A DNA stretch of 64,000 bases from a bacterium (GTDB taxonomy: Archaea > Nanoarchaeota > Nanoarchaeia > Woesearchaeales > UBA10216), in NCBI GenBank assembly GCA_024206195.1, contig JAAGZO010001021.1, forward strand, positions 4,721 to 68,720, in the 5' to 3' direction. Position numbers and translations under genes: made by a program. The notes under the pieces are model-generated. The model had not been told where the DNA came from and made no database searches. It saw only the letters and a list, made by a program, of their open reading frames with translations. The first letter of the stretch is position 1, and each line of letters opens with the position of its first letter. Positions 18,318-27,086 of this stretch are shown here, piece after piece.

Positions 18318-19220
18318 ATGTATGACCTAATTATTCTTGGAGGTGGAGCTGCTGGCCTTACAGCTGCAATATACGCTGTTCGTTATAGGCTGAAGACTCT
18401 TATTATCTCAAAGGATGTTGGCGGTCTAATACTTGAAGCGCACAAGGTTGAGAACTGGCCTGGTGTAAAATCCACTACAGGAAATGACCTTATGAAGGAC
18501 TTCAAGGAACACGCTCTTAAACTCGGTGTTGAGATTGCTGAAGGAGAGATTGTTGACATAGAGAAAAAGGATAATGTAGAGCTAAAGGACAACAAGGGAA
18601 AAATATACGAGTCAAAATCATTGATTCTTGCTTTAGGCACTCAGAGAAGAAAGCTTAATGTTCAGGGCGAAGCTGAGTTCCTTGGAAAAGGAGTAAGCTA
18701 TTGCGCTGTTTGCGATGCGCCATTCTTCAAAGACAAGACAGTTGCTGTTATTGGCGGCAATGACAGTGCAGCAAATGCAGCTTTGCTTCTTGCAGAGCAC
18801 GCAAAGAAAGTATATATCATATACAGGAAAGAAAAAATCAGGGCAGAGCCAATCAACCTTGAGCGTGTTGAAAAGAGTGAAAAAATTGAAATCATAAACA
18901 ACTCAAACGTAACCGAAATCACAGGTACAAATTTTGTTGAAAAAGCAAAGCTTGACTCTGGAAAAGAAATAGAATTAAACGGAATATTCATTGAGATTGG
19001 TTCAACACCAACAACAGTATTATTATCAAAAATTAAAGTAGAAACAGACGACCGTGGATATATTAAGGTAAATGAAAAAATGGAAACCAATGCAGAAGGG
19101 GTTTTTGCTGCAGGTGACATTACAACAGGCTCTGGCGGTCTAAGGCAGCTCGTAACAGCTGCATCAGAAGGAGCTATAGCTGCTACATCTGCTTTTCCAT
19201 ATGTAAGGAAAAAGAAATGA
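18318..19220 (+). CDS. trxB: Thioredoxin reductase
   Basis: An FAD-dependent disulfide reductase that uses NADPH to reduce thioredoxin. The FAD-binding GGGAAGLTAAIYA loop is at residues 8-20, the redox-active CAVC at C129-C132, the second dinucleotide loop VIGGNDSAANAALLL follows, and the C-terminal FAD contact is GVFAAGDITTG. About 300 residues is normal. The ATG at 18318 gives the canonical MYDLIILGGG start; an in-frame TTG at 18300 lies in the promoter. The NYN gene overlaps its stop by four bases. Confidence 0.94.
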   Translation: MYDLIILGGGAAGLTAAIYAVRYRLKTLIISKDVGGLILEAHKVENWPGVKSTTGNDLMKDFKEHALKLGVEIAEGEIVDIEKKDNVELKDNKGKIYESKSLILALGTQRRKLNVQGEAEFLGKGVSYCAVCDAPFFKDKTVAVIGGNDSAANAALLLAEHAKKVYIIYRKEKIRAEPINLERVEKSEKIEIINNSNVTEITGTNFVEKAKLDSGKEIELNGIFIEIGSTPTTVLLSKIKVETDDRGYIKVNEKMETNAEGVFAAGDITTGSGGLRQLVTAASEGAIAATSAFPYVRKKK

Positions 19221-19714
19221 CTCAACTTCACAAAGAGCAAAGAGTAGGGGTTTTTGTTGATGTTCAGAACATGTATTATTCTGCAAAGAACCTTTATTCT
19301 GCCAAAGTAAACTTTGCTACAGTCTTACGTTCAGTTGTCGGCGGAAGAAAATTAATAAGAGCGATTGCGTATGTAATCAAGGCAGACATAAAAGAAGAAG
19401 GCACATTTTTCGGAGCATTAGACAAAATAGGCTTTGAAGTTAAGTCCAAGGATCTGCAGACCTTTGTTGGCGGAGCAAAAAAGGGTGACTGGGATATTGG
19501 AATTGCAATGGACGCACTTGAGCTTGCTCCAAAGCTTGATACTATAATCATTGTTTCAGGAGATGGGGATTTTATTCCATTGGTACAGCACCTTAAGCGC
19601 GCATTAGGTTGCCGTGTTGAGGTTGCTGCTTTTGGAAGAACCGCTTCAAGGAAACTCGCAGAAGAAGCTGATGGCTTCATTGATTTGGATAAGAACAAGA
19701 GGTATTTGATATAA
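19217..19714 (+). CDS. NYN/PIN-like ribonuclease domain protein (LabA/DUF88)
   Basis: A 165-residue single-domain protein with the acidic pocket of the NYN family: GVFVDVQNMYYSAK, KKGDWDIGIAMDAL and IIIVSGDGDFIPLVQHLK. These Asp residues bind metal in PIN-like nucleases, so RNA cleavage is likely. It is translationally coupled to trxB (ATGA overlap) and followed after one base by the malic enzyme gene, giving a three-gene operon of mixed function. Confidence 0.87.
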   Translation: MTQLHKEQRVGVFVDVQNMYYSAKNLYSAKVNFATVLRSVVGGRKLIRAIAYVIKADIKEEGTFFGALDKIGFEVKSKDLQTFVGGAKKGDWDIGIAMDALELAPKLDTIIIVSGDGDFIPLVQHLKRALGCRVEVAAFGRTASRKLAEEADGFIDLDKNKRYLI

Positions 19715-19715
19715 A

Positions 19716-20882
19716 ATGGACACACAGAAAGAATCGCTGAAGATGCATATAGAGCAGCAGGGAAAACTAGAAGTAAAAAGCAAAGTACCATTAGAAACAA
19801 AGGAAGACCTTTCTTTAGCATATACCCCTGGCGTTGCAGAGCCATGCAGGGAGATAGCAAAAAACAAGGATGATGTTTACAAGTATACTTTCAAGGGCAA
19901 TATGGTTGCTATTGTAACAGATGGCAGTGCTGTTCTTGGCTTAGGCAATATTGGTCCAGAAGCCGGACTTCCTGTTATGGAAGGAAAAGCACTATTATTC
20001 AAGGAGCTTGCAGGCGTTGATGCATTTCCAATCTGTCTTGCAACTCAGGATGTAGAGGAAATCATAGATGCAGTAAAGAAAATAGCACCTACTTTCGGCG
20101 GAATAAATTTAGAAGACATTTCAGCTCCAAGATGCTTTGAAGTTGAAAAACGCCTAAAAGAAGAGCTTGACATTCCTGTTTTCCATGATGACCAGCACGG
20201 AACAGCTGTTGTTACTTTGGCTGGCATGATCAATGCGTTGAAAGTAACTGGAAAGAAAAAGGAAGACCTTAAGATTGTTGTTAGCGGTGTTGGCGCTGCA
20301 GGAGTCGCAGTAATAAAATTACTTCTTCACTTTGGTGTAAAGGATGTAATCATGCTTGATACAAAAGGAGCTCTTTATGAAGGAAGAACTGAAAACATGA
20401 ATCCTGTAAAGGAAGAAATGGCAAAGATAACAAACAAGGATAAGTTTTCAGGCAACCTTGCAGAGGCTGTTAAAGGAAGAGATGTTTTCATTGGTGTATC
20501 TGCTCCAAATGTCCTGACAAAGGAAATGGTAGAGACAATGGACAATCCAATCATATTTGCAATGGCTAATCCTGATCCAGAGATAATGCCTGATGATGCA
20601 AGAGCAGCAGGAGCTGCTGTTATTGCAACCGGCAGATCTGATTTTCCAAACCAGGTGAACAATGCAGTTGGTTTCCCGGGAATTTTCCGTGGTGCCTTTG
20701 ATGTTAGAGCTTCTGACATTAACAATGAGATGAATGTTGCTGCAGCATACGCTTTGGCTTCAATGGTTGAGAATCCATCTGCAGACAAGATAATACCTGC
20801 TGCTTTGGATAGAAGCGTTGCACCAGTTGTTGCAAAGGCAGTTGCAGAAGCAGCTAAGAAATCAGGCGTTGCAAGAATCTAG
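19716..20882 (+). CDS. NAD(P)-dependent malic enzyme
   Basis: Oxidative decarboxylation of malate to pyruvate. The N-terminal [16 protein letters not shown], the catalytic and metal-binding blocks [14 protein letters not shown] and [13 protein letters not shown], and the Rossmann loop [16 protein letters not shown] are intact. The C-terminal ends without the phosphotransacetylase-like domain of long MaeB enzymes, so it is the short form (388 residues). It feeds the pyruvate that PEP synthase uses. Last gene of the trxB operon. Confidence 0.94.
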   Translation: MDTQKESLKMHIEQQGKLEVKSKVPLETKEDLSLAYTPGVAEPCREIAKNKDDVYKYTFKGNMVAIVTDGSAVLGLGNIGPEAGLPVMEGKALLFKELAGVDAFPICLATQDVEEIIDAVKKIAPTFGGINLEDISAPRCFEVEKRLKEELDIPVFHDDQHGTAVVTLAGMINALKVTGKKKEDLKIVVSGVGAAGVAVIKLLLHFGVKDVIMLDTKGALYEGRTENMNPVKEEMAKITNKDKFSGNLAEAVKGRDVFIGVSAPNVLTKEMVETMDNPIIFAMANPDPEIMPDDARAAGAAVIATGRSDFPNQVNNAVGFPGIFRGAFDVRASDINNEMNVAAAYALASMVENPSADKIIPAALDRSVAPVVAKAVAEAAKKSGVARI

Positions 20883-21022
20883 AATTTTTTTTCAATTTCT
20901 TCTTCTACTATTGATTCTCCACTGTATTCGCAGTCCATGCACTGGAAGACTTGAATTCCCCTAGAAGTTATGCTGAATTTTATGTTAATAGATCTGCATT
21001 GAGGGCAAACCCTTACTTTCAT
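20879..21022 (-). CDS. 47-residue zinc-ribbon protein
   Basis: Begins MKVRVCPQCRSINIKFSIT and continues to [22 protein letters not shown]. The CPQC and CMDC pairs form a zinc ribbon, followed by an acidic tail. It is too short for routine gene callers but has a perfect frame. The start overlaps the stop of the upstream gene (21019-21429) by four bases, so the two are an operon. The stop overlaps the malic enzyme stop on the other strand. Function unknown. Confidence 0.75.
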   Translation of the reverse strand: MKVRVCPQCRSINIKFSITSRGIQVFQCMDCEYSGESIVEEEIEKKF

Positions 21023-21429
21023 AGAATAAGCTCCATCTTGGTGACATTTCTCACCAAGTCCATGTAGCCGTCTGCAATCTTTGCACTCTTAAGTTTCTCT
21101 ATGTTTCCATGTAGTGTATCAAAGAAGGTCTTCATCCCTGCTTCAACACTCCCGCTGTCCTGTATAATGATTGCAGCATCAGTATAAATCTTTTCTCCGT
21201 CAAACTCAGAATGAATGTTCTCTTCCATGCTTATTATGTCACTCAAAATCTTCTTTGCAAGTTCTTCAGGCTCATCTACTCTTGCATCCTTGAATATCTG
21301 CTTCTTAATTCCATCATCAAAGCTTATGTCAAGAACTACAGAACAATCTCTTGCAGAAAAAGAGCTAACCTTGATCTTTTGAAGCTTAACCCCTATTACC
21401 TTTAATTCGCTACCTGATACAACGTTCAT
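21019..21429 (-). CDS. Hypothetical protein, 136 aa
   Basis: Not recognised. A small soluble alpha/beta protein (MNVVSGSELKVIGVKLQKIKV ... DGYMDLVRNVTKMELIL). A TATATAAA element about 27-34 bases before the ATG at 21429 indicates a leaderless mRNA; an in-frame GTG at 21459 overlaps that element and is rejected. It is coupled by a four-base overlap to the downstream zinc ribbon, which suggests that the two act together. Confidence 0.6.
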   Translation of the reverse strand: MNVVSGSELKVIGVKLQKIKVSSFSARDCSVVLDISFDDGIKKQIFKDARVDEPEELAKKILSDIISMEENIHSEFDGEKIYTDAAIIIQDSGSVEAGMKTFFDTLHGNIEKLKSAKIADGYMDLVRNVTKMELIL

Positions 21430-21477
21430 TTTCAACCCATCCTTATTCTGGTGAAGCACCTTTATATACTTTTCTAT

Positions 21478-22347
21478 TTAACTCAAATATCTTTCTCCTC
21501 TGTCTGGCAAAATAGTTACAACCTTTTTGTATTTCTCTTTTGCTTTCATTGCTGCTAATACATTTGCTCCAGAGCTTATTCCAACAAGAACGCCGTGTTC
21601 TTTTGCAAGTTTTTTCTGCATTTCAATTGCATCATCAGTCTTTATTGTTATTATCTCTTCAATTAAATCACTGTTTTCCTCAACTATTTTTGGAATAAAC
21701 CCCTCTCCGATTCCTTGTATTCCATGCAGCCCCGCATTGCCTCCGGAAATAACTGCAGATTCCATAGGTTCAACACCTATAATTTTCACATCAGGATTCG
21801 CAGCTTTCAATGCCTTGGCAACACCGATTAGTGTTCCTCCTGTGCCAGTTCCTGCAACAAACGCATCAATATTGCCTGCTTGTTCAACTATCTCTTTTCC
21901 AATACCTTCTCTGTGAGCTTCTATGTTGTCATTGTTCTCAAATTGCCTTGGCAGCCAGGCAGATGGATACTTTTTCACAAGCTCATTGTACTTTTTCATT
22001 GCTCCTATAATGTCTTCTTTTGCAGGTGTTAGCACAACATCTGCACCAAAGGCCTGCATCATCTGCCTTCGTTCTATGCTCATTGATTCTGGCATCACTG
22101 CTGTGAATCTATAGCCCTTTATTGCTGCAATCATAGCAAAGGCTATGCCTGTGTTTCCGCTGGTAACCTCAATAATTCTGTCGCCAGGCTTTAATTCCTC
22201 TCTTTCTTCTGCTTTTTCAACCAGGTAAGCAGCCATCCTGTCCTTTACGCTCCCTGTCGGGTTCGTAGTTTCAAGTTTTGCGAGTACACCCCCTATTTCA
22301 ATCAGCGGTGTTTTTCCTACAACTCCCAGTATGTTTTTTGATATCAT
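21478..22347 (-). CDS. cysK: Cysteine synthase (O-acetylserine sulfhydrylase family)
   Basis: A PLP enzyme of the CysK/CysM family, making cysteine from an activated serine and sulfide. PLP-binding Lys35 lies in NPTGSVKDRMA, the substrate loop is EVTSGNTGIAFA, and the PLP phosphate loop is AGTGTGGTLIGVA. I start at the ATG at 22347 because a GGAGG ribosome site lies nine bases ahead and the homologous N-terminus begins there; the open frame continues upstream without meaning. A CTATAAAC element lies about 40 bases ahead. Confidence 0.93.
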   Translation of the reverse strand: MISKNILGVVGKTPLIEIGGVLAKLETTNPTGSVKDRMAAYLVEKAEEREELKPGDRIIEVTSGNTGIAFAMIAAIKGYRFTAVMPESMSIERRQMMQAFGADVVLTPAKEDIIGAMKKYNELVKKYPSAWLPRQFENNDNIEAHREGIGKEIVEQAGNIDAFVAGTGTGGTLIGVAKALKAANPDVKIIGVEPMESAVISGGNAGLHGIQGIGEGFIPKIVEENSDLIEEIITIKTDDAIEMQKKLAKEHGVLVGISSGANVLAAMKAKEKYKKVVTILPDRGERYLS

Positions 22348-22555
22348 TTTGATTAACCTCCATAGACTTATCTTAAATAAAAAAAGGTTTATAGACAATG
22401 CATTCAGAACTAACAACAACACAGCGATTTATCTAAGAAAACGTTACTCAAAACTAATTTTTGCTGTGTCATACAGTCTAGTCAACCTCGTATCATTATT
22501 AAACTTTTCTATTAAAACAGCAACTCTTAAATACATTTCTCGATTCTTCAATTTT

Positions 22556-23551
22556 ATGAACTTTCAATCACTGACAAATATACAGGATGCAGACTTTTAC
22601 CTAGACCAGGCTTTCAAGGAAGCAAAGAAGAAAGCAGACGCTGTGAGAATCAAGGTTAGTGGAGAGGACAGACTAAAAAAATCCATTTGTGTAGAGGTAG
22701 AAAGAATAAAATCAGTCAGGAGAAGCCTTGGAAACAATCTTGACCACATATTAAAATCATATCCTTCCTTAGATGATCTTCCTGATTTTTACCAGGACTT
22801 GGTCAAATGCACTATTGATTATGTTCAGCTGAAGAAATCCTTTGGAGCGCTGAACTGGGCAAGAAAAAGACTGATTGAGTTCTTTGATATGCATCTTAGG
22901 CAGATTAGAAGATGCAAGGATTACAAGTACATTAACACGCACAGGCGTTCATTCTATGGCAGAGTTAGTTCTTTGATGAAACAAATCAATCCTAATCTTA
23001 AGTTCCTCGAGGAATCAAGGAAAATAATGAAGAGTTATCCAGCAATTAAGACAAGCATGCCTACAGTGGTTATTGCAGGCTTTCCAAATGTTGGAAAAAC
23101 AACACTCTTGAGAGCACTTACAGGTGCAGATCCAAAGATTGCTTCGTATCCATTCACAACTCAAAAATTAATGCTTGGCTATATCAAAGAGGATGAAGCA
23201 TCAATTCAGTTCATAGACACTCCTGGGCTCTTAGATCGTCCGTTTTCAAGCAGAAACAAGATAGAGCAGCAGTCAATTCTTGCTCTAAAGCATGTTGCAT
23301 CAGGAATAGTTCTTATTATTGATGCCTCAGAGACCTGCGGATATACAGTGAAGGAGCAGCTCAATCTGCTCAGAGAGCTTAAGAAAGCATTTGGCCTTCC
23401 AATCCAGGTTGTGCTGAACAAGTCTGATATCTCAGAGAAAAAGGCCTTGTCAGAACTCAAGAAGAAGTTCAAGGATGTTATAGAGATTTCTGCAGAAAAA
23501 GGCGATTTAAAGAATCTTAAAGAAAATCTTATTTCTTCTTACTCGGATTAA
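22556..23551 (+). CDS. Nog1-like GTPase
   Basis: A GTPase of the Obg/Nog1 class that acts in large-subunit assembly. An N-terminal helical domain (about residues 1-160, with RRCKDYKYINTHRRSFYGRV) precedes the G domain: G1 GFPNVGKTT (about 175), G3 DTPGLLDRP, G4 NKSD. The family fits archaeal Nog1 of about 330 residues. The ATG at 22556 has a CTTAAATAC promoter element at the right distance; the open frame reaches back to 22331 but crosses the cysK promoter. The end overlaps the convergent rpl10e gene by 23 bases. Confidence 0.88.
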   Translation: MNFQSLTNIQDADFYLDQAFKEAKKKADAVRIKVSGEDRLKKSICVEVERIKSVRRSLGNNLDHILKSYPSLDDLPDFYQDLVKCTIDYVQLKKSFGALNWARKRLIEFFDMHLRQIRRCKDYKYINTHRRSFYGRVSSLMKQINPNLKFLEESRKIMKSYPAIKTSMPTVVIAGFPNVGKTTLLRALTGADPKIASYPFTTQKLMLGYIKEDEASIQFIDTPGLLDRPFSSRNKIEQQSILALKHVASGIVLIIDASETCGYTVKEQLNLLRELKKAFGLPIQVVLNKSDISEKKALSELKKKFKDVIEISAEKGDLKNLKENLISSYSD

Positions 23552-24059
23552 CCTGTATTGAGAATGAACAAGGAAGCTTCTTTGAAGCTCTTTGCATAGC
23601 AGCTCTTGCGTGAAGAACATTCTGCTTATCCACTCTTACTGTGAACAGCTTCTGCCCATCCTTTACTCTTGCAGCAATGCCAATTGTCTTTCCAAATGAC
23701 TTCTTCATACCTGTGCTCATTCTGTCTGCTCCAGCTCCTGCTGCAAGCGGATTCTCTCTTAGAATATGAAATGGATAAACCCTTATTTTGAAGTGAAAAC
23801 CGCCCTTTCCAATGTTCTTTTCAAGCGCTCTTACTGCTGTCTGCCTTGCAGACTCCATTGCTTCCTGCCTTATCTGCAGTTCTACTTTTGGAATTAAATC
23901 AACATTATACTCAAAGTCCTCACCAGCCTCGCCCATGTCAAATCTTGTGATCTTTAAATTAGGGTTTACTCTGATATATGACTTCTTCTTAAACTTCGAT
24001 ATTCTTGTGTAGGGCCTTTCTGTGCTTCTGTAGGCTACCCACTTTCTTAATTTTGGCAT
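23529..24059 (-). CDS. Ribosomal protein L10e (uL16)
   Basis: A large-subunit protein that helps position tRNA acceptor ends. MPKLRKWVAYRSTERPYTR, QTAVRALEKNIGKGGFHFKIR and the loop RENPLAAGAGADRMSTGMK are diagnostic of archaeal L10e/L16. Length 176 is usual. A ribosome site AAGGAGAA lies just before the ATG. The promoter, on the minus strand, includes TTTTTAAAGG and is preceded by a paired-hairpin element at 24098-24131. Confidence 0.95.
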   Translation of the reverse strand: MPKLRKWVAYRSTERPYTRISKFKKKSYIRVNPNLKITRFDMGEAGEDFEYNVDLIPKVELQIRQEAMESARQTAVRALEKNIGKGGFHFKIRVYPFHILRENPLAAGAGADRMSTGMKKSFGKTIGIAARVKDGQKLFTVRVDKQNVLHARAAMQRASKKLPCSFSIQVNPSKKK

Positions 24060-24085
24060 TTCTCCTTCTTGGAAATAACAGGCCC

Positions 24086-24131
24086 TTTAAAAAGGTTTGC
24101 TTCTTGAAAAGCTCAAAAAGCAAGCTTTTTG
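24086..24131 (-). repeat. Promoter-linked paired-hairpin element, copy A
   Basis: Read on the minus strand: a hairpin with arms CAAAAAGC and GCTTTTTG, the motif TTTTTGAG, a smaller hairpin (GCTT / AAGC), then AAACC and the TATA-like TTTTTAAAGG of rpl10e. The same order (hairpin, TTTTTGAG, hairpin, AAAC-A/C, TATA) recurs near 35,930 and 41,010. It lies between divergent genes, so it is not a terminator of an upstream gene on this strand. Confidence 0.5.
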
Positions 24132-24192
24132 TATATGAAGGACAGAATTCTTTTAGTAACTTATTTATACTCTTTCTTATATTATTGAATCA

Positions 24193-24972
24193 ATGAAATT
24201 GATTAAATATGTATTGTTAATATCCTTAATGATTTTTTTAGTTGGCTGTATTTCCAATGAAAGGCTTACTGAAAAAGCAATAGAACAACAAGACATTTCA
24301 TATTGTAATAAAATCAAAGATCAAGGAACTCAAAACAGATGTTTTTTCAAATTAGCTGATTATGTTCCAGAAGCATGTAGTCATATTGAACCATTTTATT
24401 GTTTAGGAAGTCCGTGTATGGATGAAAGTGGCTTAATAGCTGAATGTTACGAAAAATTATTTGAAAAAAATCCATCAGAACAAGTTTGTATAGATATGGA
24501 AGCTAATAAAGGAGCTTATCAAAACGTTTTAAGGTGTTTTGAGAAACTAGGATTTTCAGGAAATAGTTTATGCAAAAAATTTAAGACATCATATTCAAAT
24601 TTCTGGGGTTGTTTTAGAAATAAACTAGGAAATGGGCTGGATGTTCCTGTTGAAATAAGTGAAGAAGAATGTATAGAATATGCAAAAATTTCTGAAGATA
24701 ACAAATGGCGATGTTATAAGGATCTTGCAGTAACTGAAAAAAATGAGAAATTTTGCAATAAAGACTATATGAGTAACACTTTTAATGAGCTGGCTTGCTT
24801 ATTAGAAGTCGCAAAAGCAAAGAAAGATACCGAAGTTTGTAATAAAATAGATCCTTCGTGTTATAAATGTGGACATGGTATTTCTTGCGGTGGTGGAAAA
24901 CCAACAGGAAATTGGGTAGATTGTGATACCTACCAAAATTATTGTAAAAAACAGATTGAATCATCTTCTTAA
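24193..24972 (+). CDS. Cys-rich secreted lipoprotein with internal repeats
   Basis: A 259-residue predicted lipoprotein: the signal segment KYVLLISLMIFLVGC ends in a lipobox-like LVGC at residue 19. The mature part has about three repeats of the pattern Cys, 10-14 residues, Cys-(Y/F)-x2-(L/K)LA-like, 8-10 residues, Cys (for example YCNKIKDQGTQNRCFFKLAD, VCIDMEANKG ... RCFEKLG, ECIEYAKISEDNKWRCYKDLA). The paired cysteines probably form disulfides outside the cell. No enzyme motif. Base composition is a little more AT-rich than its neighbours. Confidence 0.7.
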   Translation: MKLIKYVLLISLMIFLVGCISNERLTEKAIEQQDISYCNKIKDQGTQNRCFFKLADYVPEACSHIEPFYCLGSPCMDESGLIAECYEKLFEKNPSEQVCIDMEANKGAYQNVLRCFEKLGFSGNSLCKKFKTSYSNFWGCFRNKLGNGLDVPVEISEEECIEYAKISEDNKWRCYKDLAVTEKNEKFCNKDYMSNTFNELACLLEVAKAKKDTEVCNKIDPSCYKCGHGISCGGGKPTGNWVDCDTYQNYCKKQIESSS

Positions 24973-25052
24973 GAAATAGGACTCTTAATTCTCTTATATG
25001 AATGGGCTTTCACCTTAGAAGACGGAAACGTTGCGGGTTGCCTCGAATTTTG

Positions 25053-25080
25053 AACCTGCTTTTTGCAGGGTTTGTTTTTT
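25053..25080 (+). terminator. Hairpin with T-run between convergent genes
   Basis: AACCTGC and GCAGGGTT pair around a five-T loop (one bulged G) and are followed by TTTG and six T residues. The position, 80 bases after the lipoprotein gene and before the convergent gene that ends at 25111, fits a terminator. Confidence 0.45.
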
Positions 25081-25110
25081 ACTGCCTATGAGAACTAAGG
25101 ATTTATTGGA

Positions 25111-25551
25111 TCATTCTGTAGAAAGAAGTGTTGCTCTTTCCTCTTTTATCTTCTCCAGCTTACTTTCTGACATGAAGTTAAAGTCATAACTATTGCCCAA
25201 TAATATCTGGTTTAAAAGCTTACCATCTTTGAATACTTGAATTCCACTTAGGCCTCTGATGACAGGATGCCCATTAGCGTTTTCTATAAATTCTTTTTCC
25301 CTATATAATCTGACATCTTCTCCTATGTCAATTCTTGGCGGTGTAAACTTATCTTCAAGTATTCCTGGTGATATTCTATAAGGCACCTCTGGTTTTGAAT
25401 CAATAGTTAGTTCTAATCTGTTTCCTTTAATAAATTGAACTGAGTTTATAACAACCCCCTCAATAAATGGAACCTGTGTAGGCTCTTCACCTAAAGGAGT
25501 ACGATACAACATAGGCATTTCAGGATTTCCATCTGCATATATTGGTTTCAT
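25111..25551 (-). CDS. Hypothetical protein, 146 aa
   Basis: Not recognised. A soluble, probably beta-rich protein (IEGVVINSVQFIKGNRLELTI ... IQVFKDGKLLNQILLGNSYDF) with no signal peptide or cysteine motif. It stands alone between convergent and divergent neighbours. The pattern of short beta strands with conserved-looking Gly and Pro could fit a small barrel domain, but I cannot name one. Confidence 0.5.
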   Translation of the reverse strand: MKPIYADGNPEMPMLYRTPLGEEPTQVPFIEGVVINSVQFIKGNRLELTIDSKPEVPYRISPGILEDKFTPPRIDIGEDVRLYREKEFIENANGHPVIRGLSGIQVFKDGKLLNQILLGNSYDFNFMSESKLEKIKEERATLLSTE

Positions 25552-25650
25552 TATTAAAATAAGGAACGCAAGTAATTATAAAAATTTTTCCACTTAAATG
25601 ATGTTCAGCTAACAAAAACCTTTTTATTCTACAAAAACCACCTATATTCT

Positions 25651-26049
25651 ATGACTCTAGTAATGGTTTTCGGGACATTTGACATACTGCATCCTGGCCA
25701 TAGCTACTTTCTGAAGCAGGCCAAGAAAAAGGGGGATTATCTTGTAGCTGTTCTAGCAAGAGACCTCACAGTTAAGGACGTCAAGAACAGATTCCCAAAG
25801 AACAATGAGCAACTCAGATTGAAAAACCTTGAAAAGCTCAAGATAGCAGACAAGGTTCTCATGGGCAGTTTAAGTGATAAATTCGAGCTGATTGAGCAGG
25901 AAAAGCCGGACATCATTTGTCTTGGCTATGACCAAAATTCATTCACAGCAAACCTCAGAGAAGAGCTGAGAAAGCGCAATATTCTCGCAGATATATTCCG
26001 TTTAGATCCATTCAAAGAAGATGTCTATAAGAGTTCTAAGTTAAGATAG
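25651..26049 (+). CDS. ribL: FAD synthetase / cytidylyltransferase-family protein (RibL-like)
   Basis: A 132-residue nucleotidyltransferase with the HIGH-type motif GTFDILHPGHSYFLKQAK at residues 8-25 and the second substrate block KPDIICLGYDQ. Archaeal RibL makes FAD from FMN; glycerol-3-phosphate cytidylyltransferases look similar, and in a genome with CDP-lipid genes that alternative deserves mention. A TTTTTATT promoter element is correctly placed for a leaderless mRNA. The end overlaps the next convergent gene by nine bases. Confidence 0.8.
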   Translation: MTLVMVFGTFDILHPGHSYFLKQAKKKGDYLVAVLARDLTVKDVKNRFPKNNEQLRLKNLEKLKIADKVLMGSLSDKFELIEQEKPDIICLGYDQNSFTANLREELRKRNILADIFRLDPFKEDVYKSSKLR

Positions 26050-26265
26050 CCGTTCATTAAGCTGTTTCTCGCACTCTTCCATGCACAGATAGTGCGTTGT
26101 GAAGTCTTCATCCATTGTTGCAGCGCAAAGGCTGGTGCATTTTTGGTATTCCTCATCGTATTCATTGTCATCTGAAAAGAAGTCTGTTAATGTACCCATC
26201 ACGGTTAGTAATATAAATACAACAATAATAAGAATAACAATCAGTATGTTGTTTTTCATGCCCAT
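26041..26265 (-). CDS. Small single-span membrane protein with Cys pairs
   Basis: A 74-residue protein with one hydrophobic helix (NILIVILIIVVFILLTVMG) and an acidic tail that contains CTSLC and CMEEC, two Cys-x3-Cys pairs about 20 residues apart. This looks like a disulfide-stapled helical hairpin (CHCH/twin Cx3C-like), outside the membrane if the N-terminus is inside. A TATTTAAAG element lies about 30 bases before the ATG, so it is expressed alone. Confidence 0.65.
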   Translation of the reverse strand: MGMKNNILIVILIIVVFILLTVMGTLTDFFSDDNEYDEEYQKCTSLCAATMDEDFTTHYLCMEECEKQLNERLS

Positions 26266-26288
26266 GCTGCTTCTAAGGAAGGATGTCT

Positions 26289-27002
26289 TTAAATACTTTC
26301 CCTTAATTTAAAATAAATCCTTCTGTTGCTCTTTCCCTTGTTCTCTGCGCCTATTATTTCTATCCCTTTGATTTCAGAAGTGTTCTTTACGTGCGATCCG
26401 CCGCAGGCCTGCTTATCAAAATTAGTAATATCAACTACTCTTATTGTTTTTATTGACTCAGGCAGTCCCATTGCCAGCTTTACAATGGATGGAATCTTCA
26501 TTGCCTCTTCTCTTGGCATGAAGTTCAGATCAACAAGCTTTCCCTCTTTGATTATTGCGTTTGATTTCTCTTCATAGCTCTTTATCAGTTCCCTGTCAAA
26601 GTTCTCAAGATTAAAATCAATTCTTGCTTTGTCCTCTGCTATCTGGTTTCCTGTTATCTGTGCATTAGTTTCTTTGCTTACAATTCCAGACAACACATGG
26701 CATGCAGTATGGTATCTCATGAAAAGATATCTTCTTTCCCAGTCAAGAACACCTTTTACTTTATCCCCGTTTTGAAGTCCTTCTTTGTCCAGTTCATGTA
26801 TTATTCTTCCTTTATCCTTGCGAACAAAATTAACAGCATATTCTGTATCTCCACAAATCAATTTCCCTTTATCTGTTGGCTGTCCACCAGACTCAGGATA
26901 GAACGCAGTTTTGTCAAGTTCAACCTTGTTTCCTTCTATGCTAGTAACCTCTGCTTCAAATTCCTTTAGATAGCAGTCTTCCATGAATAGTGTGTGTGTC
27001 AT
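26289..27002 (-). CDS. alaX: Alanyl-tRNA editing protein AlaX (AlaX-M type)
   Basis: A free-standing hydrolase that removes Ser (or Gly) from mischarged tRNA-Ala. The N-terminal glycine motif YPESGGQPTDKG marks the AlaX-M subtype. The zinc ligands appear as H98 and H102 (YHTACHVLSG) and C200 and H204 (ACGGSHVKNTSEIKG). The 237-residue length fits; the C-Ala dimerisation domain of AlaX-L is absent. Confidence 0.92.
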   Translation of the reverse strand: MTHTLFMEDCYLKEFEAEVTSIEGNKVELDKTAFYPESGGQPTDKGKLICGDTEYAVNFVRKDKGRIIHELDKEGLQNGDKVKGVLDWERRYLFMRYHTACHVLSGIVSKETNAQITGNQIAEDKARIDFNLENFDRELIKSYEEKSNAIIKEGKLVDLNFMPREEAMKIPSIVKLAMGLPESIKTIRVVDITNFDKQACGGSHVKNTSEIKGIEIIGAENKGKSNRRIYFKLRESI

Positions 27003-27086
27003 GGAACTGTGTCAAATACACTTATTCTTATATTTTTCTGAATGAAAAACAAACATTTATAACCCTAAAAACAAAAAAATACCTTC

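Noticed and set aside
22331..22555. 75-residue N-terminal extension of the Nog1-like GTPase
   Set aside because: It would cover the cysK promoter and start region; a promoter element correctly placed for the ATG at 22556 and the homologous N-terminus argue against it.
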